A DNA stretch of 64,000 bases from an uncultured Prevotella sp. (lineage in GTDB: Bacteria > Bacteroidota > Bacteroidia > Bacteroidales > Bacteroidaceae): NCBI GenBank assembly GCA_934230115.1, contig CAKQEI010000001.1, positions 45,223 through 109,222 of the forward strand, written 5' to 3'. Positions 18,202-26,988 of this stretch are shown here, piece after piece. The stretch's first letter is position 1; each line of letters starts with the position of its first letter. The translations under genes and the position numbers were made by a program. Under the pieces are notes generated by a model, which saw only the letters and a list, made by a program, of their open reading frames with translations, did not search any database and was not told the DNA's origin.

Positions 18202-19080
18202 TTATTTGCCACCAACGCTGATAAGCTCAATCTTGAACACCAGCGGAGAGTAAGGCTTGATCTGACCCTGCTCGCGGTCGCCATAAGCGAGTTCCTGTGG
18301 AATGTAAACTTCCCATACAGAACCTGCAGGCATGTGAACGAGAGCCTCTGTCCAACCCTTGATTACCTGGTTGGCACGAAGGGTAACAGCCTCGCCGCGC
18401 TTGTAGCTGCTGTCGAATACTGTGCCGTCGATAAGACGTCCCTCGTAGTTCACCTTAACAGTAGAAGTGTCCTTAGGCATAGCACCTGAACCCTCCTTGA
18501 TAACCTTGTACTGAACACCTGAAGGCAGAGTCTTCACACCAGCCTTCTTGGCATTGGCAGCCATCCACTCTTCGCCCTTCTTCTTGAGCGGACCATACTG
18601 CTCCTCCATGTTCTTGGCCTTGATAGCCATCATCTTCATCTGTGCAACCTGGCCAGCCTGCTCAACAGTCATCATGCCCTTCTTGCCCTTCACGCCCTGC
18701 ACGAAGCCAGCCATGAAGTTCTTGAGAGAGATAGTCTTGGTAGAGTCCTCGCCGAAGAGCTCGTGGTTGATGCCCTTAACCATGCGGTTGCTGATCTGCT
18801 GACCAATCTGGATACCCATGTAGTAGGCAGCCTTCTTCTTGTCGTCGCCAGCGTTTGCACCCTCGTTAAGACCCTTGATGAAGGCGTCCATGTAGGTGGT
18901 GTCAATTTCCATCTGTGCGAGATACTGCTTCAGACCCTGAGTCTGAGCCATACCCATGGCGTATGACAGAGTGTCAACGTCGTTCTTGAGGTTCGGCTTC
19001 GATGAAGTCGAGTTGCCGCAAGATGTAACAAAGCTTGCGGCAGCGATAGCCATAGCGGCTACGAATGTGAATTTCTTCAT
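18202..19080 (-). CDS. FKBP-type peptidyl-prolyl isomerase lipoprotein
   Basis: The 292-residue protein has a lipoprotein signal with lipobox FVTSC (Cys21). An FKBP_N-type helical domain (LSYAMGMAQTQGLKQYLAQM) is followed by the catalytic domain beginning GVQYKVIKEGSG, with VNYEGRLIDGTVFDSSYKRG, VIKGWTEALVHM and VYIPQELAYGDRE. The membrane anchor distinguishes it from its soluble neighbours. The paralogue downstream ends in a basic tail, whereas this one ends directly after the domain (VFKIELISVGGK). Confidence 0.93.
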   Translation of the reverse strand: MKKFTFVAAMAIAAASFVTSCGNSTSSKPNLKNDVDTLSYAMGMAQTQGLKQYLAQMEIDTTYMDAFIKGLNEGANAGDDKKKAAYYMGIQIGQQISNRMVKGINHELFGEDSTKTISLKNFMAGFVQGVKGKKGMMTVEQAGQVAQMKMMAIKAKNMEEQYGPLKKKGEEWMAANAKKAGVKTLPSGVQYKVIKEGSGAMPKDTSTVKVNYEGRLIDGTVFDSSYKRGEAVTLRANQVIKGWTEALVHMPAGSVWEVYIPQELAYGDREQGQIKPYSPLVFKIELISVGGK

Positions 19081-19108
19081 TGTTATTTAATGTGTTTTGA
19101 ATTTCTTT

Positions 19109-19714
19109 TTAGAGCACCTTGATAAGCTCCACGTCGAACACGAGTGCTGCGAACGGAGGAATAGCCTGACCTGCACCGCGCTCGCCATAAGCAAGCTGAT
19201 AAGGGATGAAGAAGCGATACTTAGCACCCTCAGACATGAGCTGCACGCCCTCTGTCCATCCTGCGATGACACCGTTGAGAGGGAATGTTGCGCTTTCACC
19301 ACGCTTGTAGCTGCTGTCGAATACAGTGCCGTCGATAAGACGACCCTCGTAGTGGCACTCTACAGTGTCCTCGGCTGTCGGCTTCTTGCCGCTGCCCTCG
19401 TTGAGCACCTGGTACATCAAGCCTGAAGGCAAAGACACAACGCCTTCCTCCATAGCCTTCTCGGCGAGCCATGCCTCACCCTTGTCCTTGTTATCCTTAT
19501 ACTTCTCGGCAGCTGCAGCACGCTGCTTAGCCTCCTGCTGCTGGAAGAATTCTGTTACAATTGACTGAGCTTCCTGGTCGGCAATCTGAGGCTCCTTGCC
19601 TGCGATGATGTCCTTAATTGCCTGTGCGAAATCGTCGATGTTGAGGTCTTCGGCTCCCATCTGTGAGAGCTGGCGGCCGATGCCCAGACCAAGAGCGTAA
19701 CTGAGTTTGTCCAT
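19109..19714 (-). CDS. FKBP-type peptidyl-prolyl isomerase without signal peptide
   Basis: The 201-residue protein starts at MDKLSYALGLGIGRQL with no signal sequence, so it should be cytoplasmic. It has the FKBP_N-like helical region and a catalytic domain from about residue 105 (GLMYQVLNEGSG, ECHYEGRLIDGTVFDSSYKRG, VIAGWTEGVQLM, FFIPYQLAYGERG). It resembles cytosolic FklB-type isomerases. It is the first gene of the three-FKBP group and sits 28 bases upstream of the lipoprotein version. A -7 element lies about 40 bases before the start. Confidence 0.93.
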   Translation of the reverse strand: MDKLSYALGLGIGRQLSQMGAEDLNIDDFAQAIKDIIAGKEPQIADQEAQSIVTEFFQQQEAKQRAAAAEKYKDNKDKGEAWLAEKAMEEGVVSLPSGLMYQVLNEGSGKKPTAEDTVECHYEGRLIDGTVFDSSYKRGESATFPLNGVIAGWTEGVQLMSEGAKYRFFIPYQLAYGERGAGQAIPPFAALVFDVELIKVL

Positions 19715-19754
19715 AATTTACTTAAAACGTTTTTATTTTTTGATTAATTGCGTG

Positions 19755-19762
19755 CAAATTTA
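19755..19762 (-). promoter_or_regulatory. Putative -7 element for the FKBP gene cluster
   Basis: On the minus strand this reads TAAATTTG, matching TAnnTTTG. No TTTG at the right distance upstream. The leader to the start codon would be about 35 bases. Confidence 0.45.
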
Positions 19763-19842
19763 CGACTTTTCTCTGATATATGGTTGATATTCAGAAAAAT
19801 TTGCAATTTATTATTAATGTTTCCGATTTAAGGGCAAAATCG

Positions 19843-19874
19843 TTTGTCGTGTTCTCAAAATAGCAGTAACTTTG
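19843..19874 (+). promoter_or_regulatory. Bacteroidetes-type promoter for rbfA operon
   Basis: TTTG (19843-19846), 20 bases, then TAACTTTG (19867-19874), a full consensus match. Predicted start near 19881, about 38 bases before rbfA. Confidence 0.75.
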
Positions 19875-19918
19875 TAGCTTAAAGCACAGATTACACATAA
19901 TTAAATAAATACTTTTAT

Positions 19919-20254
19919 ATGCAAGAGACAAGACAAAACCGTATAGCACGCCTTCTTCAGAAGGAGCTAAGCCTTATTTTCCAGGGTCAGACACGAGCCA
20001 TGCACGGCGTAATGGTGAGCGTTACGCGTTGCCGCGTGTCGCCCGACTTGAGTATCTGCACTGCCTATCTGAGCATCTTCCCCTCGGAGAAGGCCGATGA
20101 ACTTATCAAGAACGTAACTGCCAACGAGAAGACCATACGCTATGAGCTTGGCACAAGAGTGCGCAACCAGTTGCGCATCATTCCTGAGTTGCGCTTCTTC
20201 ATCGACGACTCGCTCGACTATATAGAACGCATTGACGAATTGCTCAAGAAATGA
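19919..20254 (+). CDS. rbfA: Ribosome-binding factor A
   Basis: The 111-residue protein matches RbfA, a small KH-fold protein that assists late 30S subunit maturation and cold adaptation. It shows the N-terminal RQNRIARLLQKELSLIF helix, the VMVSVTRCRVSPDLSICTAYLSIF strand region and the C-terminal LRIIPELRFFIDDSLDY motif. It overlaps the downstream permease gene by four bases (ATGA), which indicates coupled translation. Confidence 0.93.
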   Translation: MQETRQNRIARLLQKELSLIFQGQTRAMHGVMVSVTRCRVSPDLSICTAYLSIFPSEKADELIKNVTANEKTIRYELGTRVRNQLRIIPELRFFIDDSLDYIERIDELLKK

Positions 20255-21477
20255 ACTTTCCATTCTACATAGCCCGCCGCTACGTCTTCTCCAAGAAGTC
20301 GACCAACGCTATCAACGTGATTTCGGCAATCTCGGTGATAGGCGTGGCTGTGGCTACAATGGCACTGGTGATAGTGCTTAGTGTGTTCAACGGATTCCAC
20401 GACCTCGTGGCTTCGTTCTTCACCAATTTCGACCCGCAGATTGAGGTGGTGCCTGCCACAGGCAAGACTGCTCCTGCCGACGCTCCACAACTTGACAAGA
20501 TACGACATCTGCAGCAGGTGGCGGTTGCCACTGATGTTGTGGAGGATCAGGCTCTCGCTGTATACGGACAGCAACAGCGGATGGTGACGGTGATGGGTGT
20601 TGACGACAACTTCCAGCAACTCACACATATCAACGACATACTGTATGGCGACGGCTCTTTCACGCTTCAGGCAGCCAACCTCTTCTATGCCATTCCCGGT
20701 ATACGCCTTGCGCAGGACCTTGGACTTGGTGCGCGTTTCGACGACTATCTTAAGCTTTATGCCCCTGTACGTCGTGGTCAGCTGACCGAATTGGCAGACC
20801 CAACCGAGGGTTTTGTCGTTGACTCGCTCATTTCTCCGGGTGTGGTGTTTGCCGTCAATCAATCCAAGTACGACCGCGACCGTCTTATCTGCTCCATAGG
20901 TTTCGCCCGACGATTGTTCGACCAGGACGGAATGCTCTCGTCGCTACAGTTGCGCCTTGCGCCCGGTTCCGACCTCGAAGCCGTGAAAAAGGAGATAAAG
21001 AGCATTGCCGGCGACAAGTTCCGCGTGCTCGACCGTTATGAGCAGCAAGCCGACACCTACCGCATCATGCAGATAGAAAAGGTGCTTGCCTACGTGTTCC
21101 TCACATTCATCCTTATGGTGGCTTGTTTCAATATTATTTCCTCGCTCTCGATGCTAATCATCGACAAGAAGAACGATGTTGAGACATTGCGCAATCTTGG
21201 AGCAACCGACTCTCAGATACGCCGCATATTCCTCTTCGAGGGACGCATAATATCTGCTATGGGAGCCGTGTTGGGTGTGGCATTGGGTCTGCTTTTATGT
21301 TGGTTGCAGCAGGAGTTCGGCTTTGTCCACATGGGTGACAGCGCTGGCTCATTCGTAGTCAATGCCTATCCCGTGAGTGTTCACTACAGCGATGTGGCGA
21401 TAATCTTCGTCACAGTACTGCTTATAGGATGGGGTGCGGCATGGATACCATGCAGCGGGAAAAAGATAAAGATATAA
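20251..21477 (+). CDS. ABC transporter permease of the LolC/LolE (FtsX-MacB) type
   Basis: The 408-residue protein has one N-terminal helix (about residues 22-45, VISAISVIGVAVATMALVIV), a large periplasmic MacB-like domain (about 46-265), and three C-terminal helices (VFLTFILMVACFNIISSLSM, the ISAMGAVLGVALGLLLCW region, and VAIIFVTVLLIGW). The IDKKNDVETLRNLGATDSQIRRIFLFEGR segment is the coupling motif of LolC/E permeases, which extract lipoproteins for outer-membrane transport. No ATPase gene is adjacent, so its LolD partner must lie elsewhere. LolC/E-like is my assignment; other FtsX-family exporters are possible. Confidence 0.85.
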   Translation: MNFPFYIARRYVFSKKSTNAINVISAISVIGVAVATMALVIVLSVFNGFHDLVASFFTNFDPQIEVVPATGKTAPADAPQLDKIRHLQQVAVATDVVEDQALAVYGQQQRMVTVMGVDDNFQQLTHINDILYGDGSFTLQAANLFYAIPGIRLAQDLGLGARFDDYLKLYAPVRRGQLTELADPTEGFVVDSLISPGVVFAVNQSKYDRDRLICSIGFARRLFDQDGMLSSLQLRLAPGSDLEAVKKEIKSIAGDKFRVLDRYEQQADTYRIMQIEKVLAYVFLTFILMVACFNIISSLSMLIIDKKNDVETLRNLGATDSQIRRIFLFEGRIISAMGAVLGVALGLLLCWLQQEFGFVHMGDSAGSFVVNAYPVSVHYSDVAIIFVTVLLIGWGAAWIPCSGKKIKI

Positions 21478-21484
21478 ATAATGT

Positions 21485-22123
21485 ATGAATGATAATATAA
21501 AGAATATAATATTCGACCTTGGTGGAGTGCTCGTGGGACTTGACCCTAAACGCTGCATTGAAGCGTTTCGTAAGGTAGGATGTGGGGTGCTTGCCAATTA
21601 TGTTGAAGAGCACCGCACAGAGGACCTGTTTCTCGACACCGAACTTGGTCGCATCTCGCAAGAGGAATTCTGCAACGAGGTGAGACGACTCTCGCTTACT
21701 GATACCGAGGATAAGGACATCGTGTGGGCTTGGAATCAGTTGCTCACCGACATACCGGTAAGCAAACTCCGCCTTTTGCAGCGACTCCGCGCCGAAGGCT
21801 ACCGTGTGTTCCTGCTCTCCAATACCAATATAATGCACTGGTCGTATTGTCGCGACCATCTCTTCACCGTTGACGGACATTGTGCCGACGACTATCTTGA
21901 GCACATATTCCTCTCTTATGAAATGCACCTTGCCAAGCCCAACACAACTATTTTCAGTCAGGCTCTTGCCGAGGCAGGCATCCGTGCCGACGAGACTCTT
22001 TTCATCGACGACCGAGAGGAGAACTGCGAGGCAGCCCAGGCTGTGGGTATAAAGGCGATGAGAGAGACAACGGGAGTGGATTGGACAAAATCGTTGATTG
22101 ACGATAAAAGAATTGATAATTGA
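21485..22123 (+). CDS. HAD-superfamily hydrolase (subfamily IA)
   Basis: The 212-residue protein has the HAD motifs: motif I is FDLGGVLVGLD (Asp11 nucleophile, with Gly replacing the second Asp, as is common in YihX-like members), motif II is FLLSNTN, and motif IV is FIDDREEN. The Lys of motif III is probably in LAKPNTTIF. The GGVL and LSNTN forms resemble the YihX/alpha-D-glucose-1-phosphate phosphatase branch. Small phosphorylated metabolites are the likely substrates. It sits within the rbfA-ribF operon, 7 bases after the permease gene. Confidence 0.88.
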   Translation: MNDNIKNIIFDLGGVLVGLDPKRCIEAFRKVGCGVLANYVEEHRTEDLFLDTELGRISQEEFCNEVRRLSLTDTEDKDIVWAWNQLLTDIPVSKLRLLQRLRAEGYRVFLLSNTNIMHWSYCRDHLFTVDGHCADDYLEHIFLSYEMHLAKPNTTIFSQALAEAGIRADETLFIDDREENCEAAQAVGIKAMRETTGVDWTKSLIDDKRIDN

Positions 22124-22128
22124 CAGCA

Positions 22129-23043
22129 ATGATTACTCATAACGAAAAGGCTGTGCCTGCATGTGCCACGATAGGTTTCTTTGATGGGGTTCATCGCGGT
22201 CATCAGTTTGTCATAAACCGATTGCATGGAATGGCCAAGGAGAGAGGTATGCGCTCGATGGTGATAACCTTCGACCAGCATCCCCGACAGGTGGTACATG
22301 CAGACTATGTGCCGCAACTCATTACTCCAACTGAAGAGAAACTGCGGTTGCTGAGGCTTACCGAGGCCAATGATGTGGAGGTATTGCACTTCGACGCCAA
22401 CATGGCAGCCATGTCGGCACGTGAGTTTATGCAGAATGTGCTGCGCTACCGACTTGGCGTGAAGTGTCTGCTCATAGGCTACGACAACCGTTTCGGACAT
22501 AACCGCACCGAAGGTTTCGACGACTATGTGGCTTATGGCAAGGAGATGGGCATGGAAGTGGTGCATAACACCCCGCTCGACATTGACGGGCAGCGTGTGT
22601 CGTCGTCGCTTGTGCGCCGACTGTTGGCTGAAGGCAATGTGGCAGAGGCTGAGCTGTGTCTTGGTCATCCTTTCAAGATTGAAGGTTGTGTGGAACATGG
22701 CTTTCAGGAGGGTCGCCGCATAGGTTTTCCCACTGCCAATATATTGCCCTCGTGTGCCGAGCAGATAATTCCCCGTGTGGGAGTCTATGCTGTGCGTGTG
22801 AGCATTGATGGTGGCAAGTTGATGCCGGCAATGATGAACATAGGTTGCAATCCCACCTTTCAGCGCGAGCAACTCACGCTTGAGGCCCACATCATAGGTT
22901 TCGAGGGTGACATCTATGGCAAGCACGTTGCTGTGGAGTTCTGCCGTCGATTGCGTGATGAGCAGCGATTTGCAAGCATCGAGGAATTGAAAGAGCAATT
23001 GGACAAGGACAGAAAGGAAACATTGAGTATAATTGACATTTAA
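22129..23043 (+). CDS. ribF: Bifunctional riboflavin kinase/FAD synthetase
   Basis: About 304 residues from the ATG at 22129; a TTG nine bases earlier is less likely. The N-terminal FAD synthetase domain has the nucleotidyltransferase motif GFFDGVHRGHQ and the region RVSSSLVRRLL. The C-terminal riboflavin kinase domain is seen in GRRIGFPTANI and in GVYAVRVSIDGG...MMNIGCNPTF, followed by the acidic LEAHIIGFEGDIYG catalytic segment. The enzyme converts riboflavin to FMN and then FAD. It starts five bases after the HAD gene and ends one base before the next start. Confidence 0.95.
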   Translation: MITHNEKAVPACATIGFFDGVHRGHQFVINRLHGMAKERGMRSMVITFDQHPRQVVHADYVPQLITPTEEKLRLLRLTEANDVEVLHFDANMAAMSAREFMQNVLRYRLGVKCLLIGYDNRFGHNRTEGFDDYVAYGKEMGMEVVHNTPLDIDGQRVSSSLVRRLLAEGNVAEAELCLGHPFKIEGCVEHGFQEGRRIGFPTANILPSCAEQIIPRVGVYAVRVSIDGGKLMPAMMNIGCNPTFQREQLTLEAHIIGFEGDIYGKHVAVEFCRRLRDEQRFASIEELKEQLDKDRKETLSIIDI

Positions 23044-23044
23044 T

Positions 23045-23842
23045 ATGAACAAGAAAGCAATAATCGACGTGGTGATGTATTTCGCCATTTTCTTAGCCAT
23101 ACAGTTTGCCGTGCAAGCAGCGGCGATGGTGATATGCCAAACAGCACCAATGAACGCTATGGTCAACATAGTGTGCACAATCATAAGCAGCATACTCACA
23201 ATAGCAATCTTCGCATGGCGACGCTGGGCTCCGGTGAGCGGCGACTATATCAACACTCGTCCTTGGTTCACTCTCTTCTGGGTGGTTTGTCTGGCGGGAG
23301 GCTCTTGCCTGCCTCTCACCTTTCTTATAGAGCAGTCTGGACTCACACTGCCCGATCAATATGTTCAGCTGTTCAAAGGTATGATGCAGCATGACTTAGG
23401 CTTCGTGGCAGTGGGCGTGGTAGTGCCTATTGCCGAGGAGATGCTCTTCCGTGGAGCCATACTTCGCCGTCTGCTCGAAGTGATGGGCAACCGCCAGAGT
23501 TGGCTTGCCATAGTAGTCACAGCTATGCTCTTCGGCATTGTACATGGCAACATGGCACAGGGAGTGAATGCTTTCTTGATGGGCTTGCTGCTCGGATGGA
23601 TGTATGTGCGCACCCGAAGCCTTGTGCCGGGCATAGTGATGCACTTCACCAACAATACCATTTCTTACATGTCCTACCGCCTCTATCCCAACGCAGCCGA
23701 CCAGACGCTTGTTGAGTTCTACGGTGGCGACATGAAGCATGTGTGGCTTGCAGTGGCTTTCTCGCTGATGATATTTGGAGCCGCACTCTATCAACTCAAT
23801 CTAAGGCTCGACGATAGCCACAAGAAACAAAGAAATTATTAA
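23045..23842 (+). CDS. CPBP-family intramembrane metalloprotease
   Basis: A 265-residue multipass membrane protein with about eight hydrophobic segments. The ABI/CPBP (PF02517-type) motifs are EExxxR at Glu131, Glu132 and Arg136 (PIAEEMLFRGAILRRL), the FGIVHGN motif with His167, and MHFTNN (His200, Asn203/204). Members process prenylated CAAX-like proteins, or take part in bacteriocin immunity or signalling. The substrate here is unknown. ATG at 23045 is chosen over an upstream TTG because it follows the ribF stop by one base. Confidence 0.88.
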   Translation: MNKKAIIDVVMYFAIFLAIQFAVQAAAMVICQTAPMNAMVNIVCTIISSILTIAIFAWRRWAPVSGDYINTRPWFTLFWVVCLAGGSCLPLTFLIEQSGLTLPDQYVQLFKGMMQHDLGFVAVGVVVPIAEEMLFRGAILRRLLEVMGNRQSWLAIVVTAMLFGIVHGNMAQGVNAFLMGLLLGWMYVRTRSLVPGIVMHFTNNTISYMSYRLYPNAADQTLVEFYGGDMKHVWLAVAFSLMIFGAALYQLNLRLDDSHKKQRNY

Positions 23843-23863
23843 TCAACAACAAATACAAAGAAT

Positions 23864-24742
23864 ATGGCAACAACCGATTTTAAAGCCATAACCGTGGAAT
23901 ACGCCACACGAATGTGCGACGGAAGCCACATTGGCAACGACATCCTGCTGCTCGACGAGATAGCCAAGATGCCGCTGCCCAAAGAGCCACGGCGCATGGA
24001 GAGCCTGTTTCTCGCCCTTTGTCTGCGTGGGTCGGCACGCTACTTTGTCGATTCTGTGGAGCATGTGGTAGAGCCAGGCGACCTTATCATTATCCATAAG
24101 GGACGCGTGACGTATGACTGTAGCATGTCGCCAGATTGTCGTGGCATAGGCATTATTATCGACTATAACTTCTTCAAGGAGACGATAAAGAGCGTTCATG
24201 AACTGTCGGCCCTCTTCCTTTTCTCACGCACCCATCCCGTGCTTAGGCTGCCAAAGGAGCGTGCTGACTTTCTGCGCGACACCTTCGTGCGCATGAAAGT
24301 GAAGATAGACGAATCTGATAATCATTTCCGCCGTGAGTTGGTGCAGTCGATGTTCCTCTCGATGGTCTACGAGATGTGTAATGTCATCTATTCGGTGCAG
24401 TCCAAGAACGACGAGTGCAAGACACGCGCCGAGGACATCTTCACGCAGTTCTTGCAGCTTGTAGAGAATAATTTCCGTAGCGAACGCCGTGTGGGATGGT
24501 ATTCCGAACAGCTGTGCATCTCGCCTAAATATCTGTCGGAGACAGTGAAGGCTGTGTCGAAGCGTACGCCAAACGATTGGATAGACTCTTATGTTACGAT
24601 GGAGTTGCGTATGCTTTTGCGCAACACTCAGAAGAGCATAAAGGAAATAGCCCAGGAACTCAACTTCTCCAACCAGTCGTTCCTTGGTAAGTACTTTAAA
24701 GAACATGTCGGCATGTCACCGTCGGAATACCGACGAAGCTGA
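23864..24742 (+). CDS. AraC-family transcriptional regulator
   Basis: The 292-residue protein has an N-terminal cupin-like sensing region (about 1-150, with YFVDSVEHVVEPGDLIIIHKGR). The C-terminal AraC DNA-binding domain is at about 190-292; its second helix-turn-helix shows KEIAQELNFSNQSFLGKYFKEHVGMSPSEYRRS, in separate blocks. The ligand is unknown. It is 21 bases downstream of the CPBP gene and probably closes the operon. The target genes are not visible; the neighbours, including the convergent PAP2 gene, are possible targets. Confidence 0.92.
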   Translation: MATTDFKAITVEYATRMCDGSHIGNDILLLDEIAKMPLPKEPRRMESLFLALCLRGSARYFVDSVEHVVEPGDLIIIHKGRVTYDCSMSPDCRGIGIIIDYNFFKETIKSVHELSALFLFSRTHPVLRLPKERADFLRDTFVRMKVKIDESDNHFRRELVQSMFLSMVYEMCNVIYSVQSKNDECKTRAEDIFTQFLQLVENNFRSERRVGWYSEQLCISPKYLSETVKAVSKRTPNDWIDSYVTMELRMLLRNTQKSIKEIAQELNFSNQSFLGKYFKEHVGMSPSEYRRS

Positions 24743-24756
24743 CATACCGACATGGC

Positions 24757-25719
24757 TTAATTCTTAATGTTTTTTGTTGCTGCCATCAATATTAGGTAGA
24801 TGGCCAATGCCGAAACAAATCCTGCCAAGGCATCGATGGCGTAGTGGGCCTGGATGTATACCGTCGACATGCACAAGAACACGTAGAATGGAAGCATCAG
24901 CCAAACCAATTTGCGCTGGCGTGTGTGAGCTGCAAGCAACATGCACACTGTGGCAATGCCCACATGTGATGATGGGAAGGCTGCAGTGGGACGCTCGCCC
25001 GCTGCTTTGGCATCCTCAACAAGCTCGTAGAAGAAACCGTTAGTGTAGCCCGGGGTTGGCAGACAGTCGGTGTGGGTGTTGAAATAGTCGCCCAAAGCCG
25101 GAAATACGCCCTGTGTGATGTTGCTCAGTCCCACAGCCTTATAATAGAATGTAGGACCTGCCACTGGCACGAATATAAACACCACGTAGTAGATGAAGAA
25201 CGCGGCGAGAATCACAAACGAAGCGCGCTCGAACTCGGCATAGCGGCAGAAGAAATAGAAGAACACCACGAGGGCAATCATCGGATAATAACTGGCATAG
25301 CCCATGCTCATAAGCTCGCTTATCACCGGCCACGAGAAAGTGCTGGCAAACGTAAGCGAGGGTTGGCATCCGAACATCAGCTGTTCCCATCCGCAGAACA
25401 CATGGTCGAGATTGCTGAATATGCGGTTTATCTCGTACGTGTCGGGATACCACCACGCCAAGAGCGACATTTGGGCCGCTACTCGCACAAATCGTGTAAG
25501 TCGGCAAGGCACCAGTCGGTAGACCACCCATAGTGCCACAATCATTGCCAGCACACGCACACGCCCCCATATCATGGCTTCAGGATTCTGAAGTTTGGTG
25601 TAGGTGAATAGTGCCACGCACAGCGTGAACAACGTGTAGGCAATGACAAGCCATTCGAGAGCAATCAGTCCGCGCTTGGGCTTGCTCTCGATAGAGAATA
25701 GTTGTTTAATAAAGTTCAT
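24757..25719 (-). CDS. PAP2-superfamily membrane phosphatase/transferase
   Basis: About 320 residues from ATG at 25719; an upstream TTG would add four. It is a polytopic membrane protein with PAP2 motifs: the second motif is FPSSH (residues about 248-252) and the third is STVYIQAHYAIDAL (His292, Asp296). The GYTNGFF/FPSSHVGIA spacing resembles the PAP2_3 group, which contains AUR1-like inositol phosphorylceramide synthases and sphingomyelin-synthase-like enzymes as well as lipid phosphatases. Since Bacteroidales make sphingolipids, a lipid headgroup role is plausible but unproven. The epimerase gene is 31 bases upstream. Confidence 0.8.
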   Translation of the reverse strand: MNFIKQLFSIESKPKRGLIALEWLVIAYTLFTLCVALFTYTKLQNPEAMIWGRVRVLAMIVALWVVYRLVPCRLTRFVRVAAQMSLLAWWYPDTYEINRIFSNLDHVFCGWEQLMFGCQPSLTFASTFSWPVISELMSMGYASYYPMIALVVFFYFFCRYAEFERASFVILAAFFIYYVVFIFVPVAGPTFYYKAVGLSNITQGVFPALGDYFNTHTDCLPTPGYTNGFFYELVEDAKAAGERPTAAFPSSHVGIATVCMLLAAHTRQRKLVWLMLPFYVFLCMSTVYIQAHYAIDALAGFVSALAIYLILMAATKNIKN

Positions 25720-25750
25720 ACCTTTTAGCAATATAACTGCGATTCCTTTT

Positions 25751-26752
25751 TTACAGCCATCCGTTCTCCTTATACCATTTCACGGCAAGTTTCACTCCGT
25801 CCTTTAGTTTGTAGTGCGGGTGATAGCCCAGTTCGTCCATGGCAGGTTCTATGTCGCATCGCCAGTTGCGTTGCTTCAGGATGTTGTATTTGTCGTTGTT
25901 GAGAGCGATGGGTTTATGTGTGATGTGGCTTATCTTCTCGCCGAAGAAGGTCACAATGCGCAGCACCCACACCGGGGCAATGATGCGCAGCATCCATTTC
26001 ACTCCCATCTCCTTCTTCAGGAGGTCGCTGAATTCAGTTGATTTATACACCTCGCCATCGGATAGGAAATACTTTCTGCCGCTCATGCCGCGGTCGAGGG
26101 CGAGGAACACTGCCTGCACCACGTCCATGACATAAACGAACGTGATGTCCTGCTGGCTGAATCCTACGGCAAAGTCGACATGCTTCTTTATGCTTTCTGC
26201 CATGAGGAAATAGTCGCGCTCGCGCGGACCGTAGACGCCCGTAGGACGCAGGATGATATAGGGGAAGTCGTTGCCAATGGTGTCGAGATAGCGCTCGGCT
26301 TCGAGCTTACTCTTGCCATAGGCAGTATTCGGGCGCGGACAATCGTTCTCGGTGATATCCATGTATGGTTGCTTTTCGTGTACAGCTCCGTAGACCGACA
26401 ATGAGCTTAGGAACACGAAGCGCTTCAGTGGCATGTGTGTCTCAATGAGCGCATCGACGAGGTTGCGGGTGCCATCGGTGTTCATACGGCGGAAGTCCGC
26501 CTTGTCGAGGCATTTTGTCACTCCGGCGGCGTGCACAACATAGTCGAACGCCTTGCCTTTGAGCTGTTGCTTGAGATGGTCTTTCGACGCGAAGTCAAGC
26601 TCTATGAAGTTTATACGATTGTCCGTGAGATACTTTCGGGAACTCGTTTTTCTCACCGCAGCCCATACCTCCATTCCTTTGTTGAGGGCTTCTTCCACGA
26701 TGAAACTGCCAATAAAACCGCTGGCTCCGGTTATCAATATCTTATTAGTCAT
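25751..26752 (-). CDS. NAD-dependent epimerase/dehydratase (extended SDR)
   Basis: The 333-residue protein has the NAD-binding TGASGFIGSF motif (residues 8-17), the LDFASKD and VVHAAGVT segments, and the catalytic YGKSK (YxxxK). LRPTGVYGPRE is another SDR_e hallmark. The remaining C-terminal part resembles 3-beta-hydroxysteroid dehydrogenase/cinnamoyl-CoA-reductase-type and NAD(P)H sterol-like epimerases (KWMLRIIAPVWVLRIV). Substrate is unknown: a nucleotide sugar or lipid is possible. It is followed by a PAP2 gene that likely shares its transcript, and is divergent from the nagB-like gene. Confidence 0.87.
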   Translation of the reverse strand: MTNKILITGASGFIGSFIVEEALNKGMEVWAAVRKTSSRKYLTDNRINFIELDFASKDHLKQQLKGKAFDYVVHAAGVTKCLDKADFRRMNTDGTRNLVDALIETHMPLKRFVFLSSLSVYGAVHEKQPYMDITENDCPRPNTAYGKSKLEAERYLDTIGNDFPYIILRPTGVYGPRERDYFLMAESIKKHVDFAVGFSQQDITFVYVMDVVQAVFLALDRGMSGRKYFLSDGEVYKSTEFSDLLKKEMGVKWMLRIIAPVWVLRIVTFFGEKISHITHKPIALNNDKYNILKQRNWRCDIEPAMDELGYHPHYKLKDGVKLAVKWYKENGWL

Positions 26753-26778
26753 TATGAGAATTGGTGCATAATTGGATG

Positions 26779-26786
26779 CAAAGTTA
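26779..26786 (-). promoter_or_regulatory. Putative -7 element for the epimerase gene
   Basis: On the minus strand this is TAACTTTG. No good -33 is present. A 13-base direct repeat begins three bases beyond it (26789-26801), which may be a regulator site. Confidence 0.45.
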
Positions 26787-26788
26787 AT

Positions 26789-26837
26789 GAAAAGCGGCTT
26801 TCTTGCCTACATAATATATATAAAGAAAAGCGGCTTT
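26789..26837. repeat. Pair of 13-base direct repeats in a divergent promoter region
   Basis: GAAAAGCGGCTTT occurs at 26789-26801 and again at 26825-26837, 36 bases apart start to start. The first copy lies between the likely -7 and -33 positions of the epimerase promoter. Confidence 0.6.
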
Positions 26838-26914
26838 ATAAGTATTTACGTCACGTTAATCTTTTTTAATACGAAAACGTCTGGATAAATGTGCAATTAC
26901 TATTCAAAAAACAG

Positions 26915-26922
26915 TAAATTTG
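26915..26922 (+). promoter_or_regulatory. Putative -7 element for the nagB-like gene
   Basis: TAAATTTG matches TAnnTTTG. No TTTG lies at 19-21 bases upstream. The predicted leader is about 60 bases. Confidence 0.45.
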
Positions 26923-26988
26923 CAGGTGATAAATACAATGTATTTAGACAAACGAAATAGCAAAAAACAAACCTAAAAACATACTATT

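Noticed and set aside
21958-23199. A 413-codon minus-strand frame opposite the HAD, ribF and CPBP genes
   Set aside because: The plus-strand genes are clear orthologue families. The antisense frame has no motif and crosses several real gene borders.
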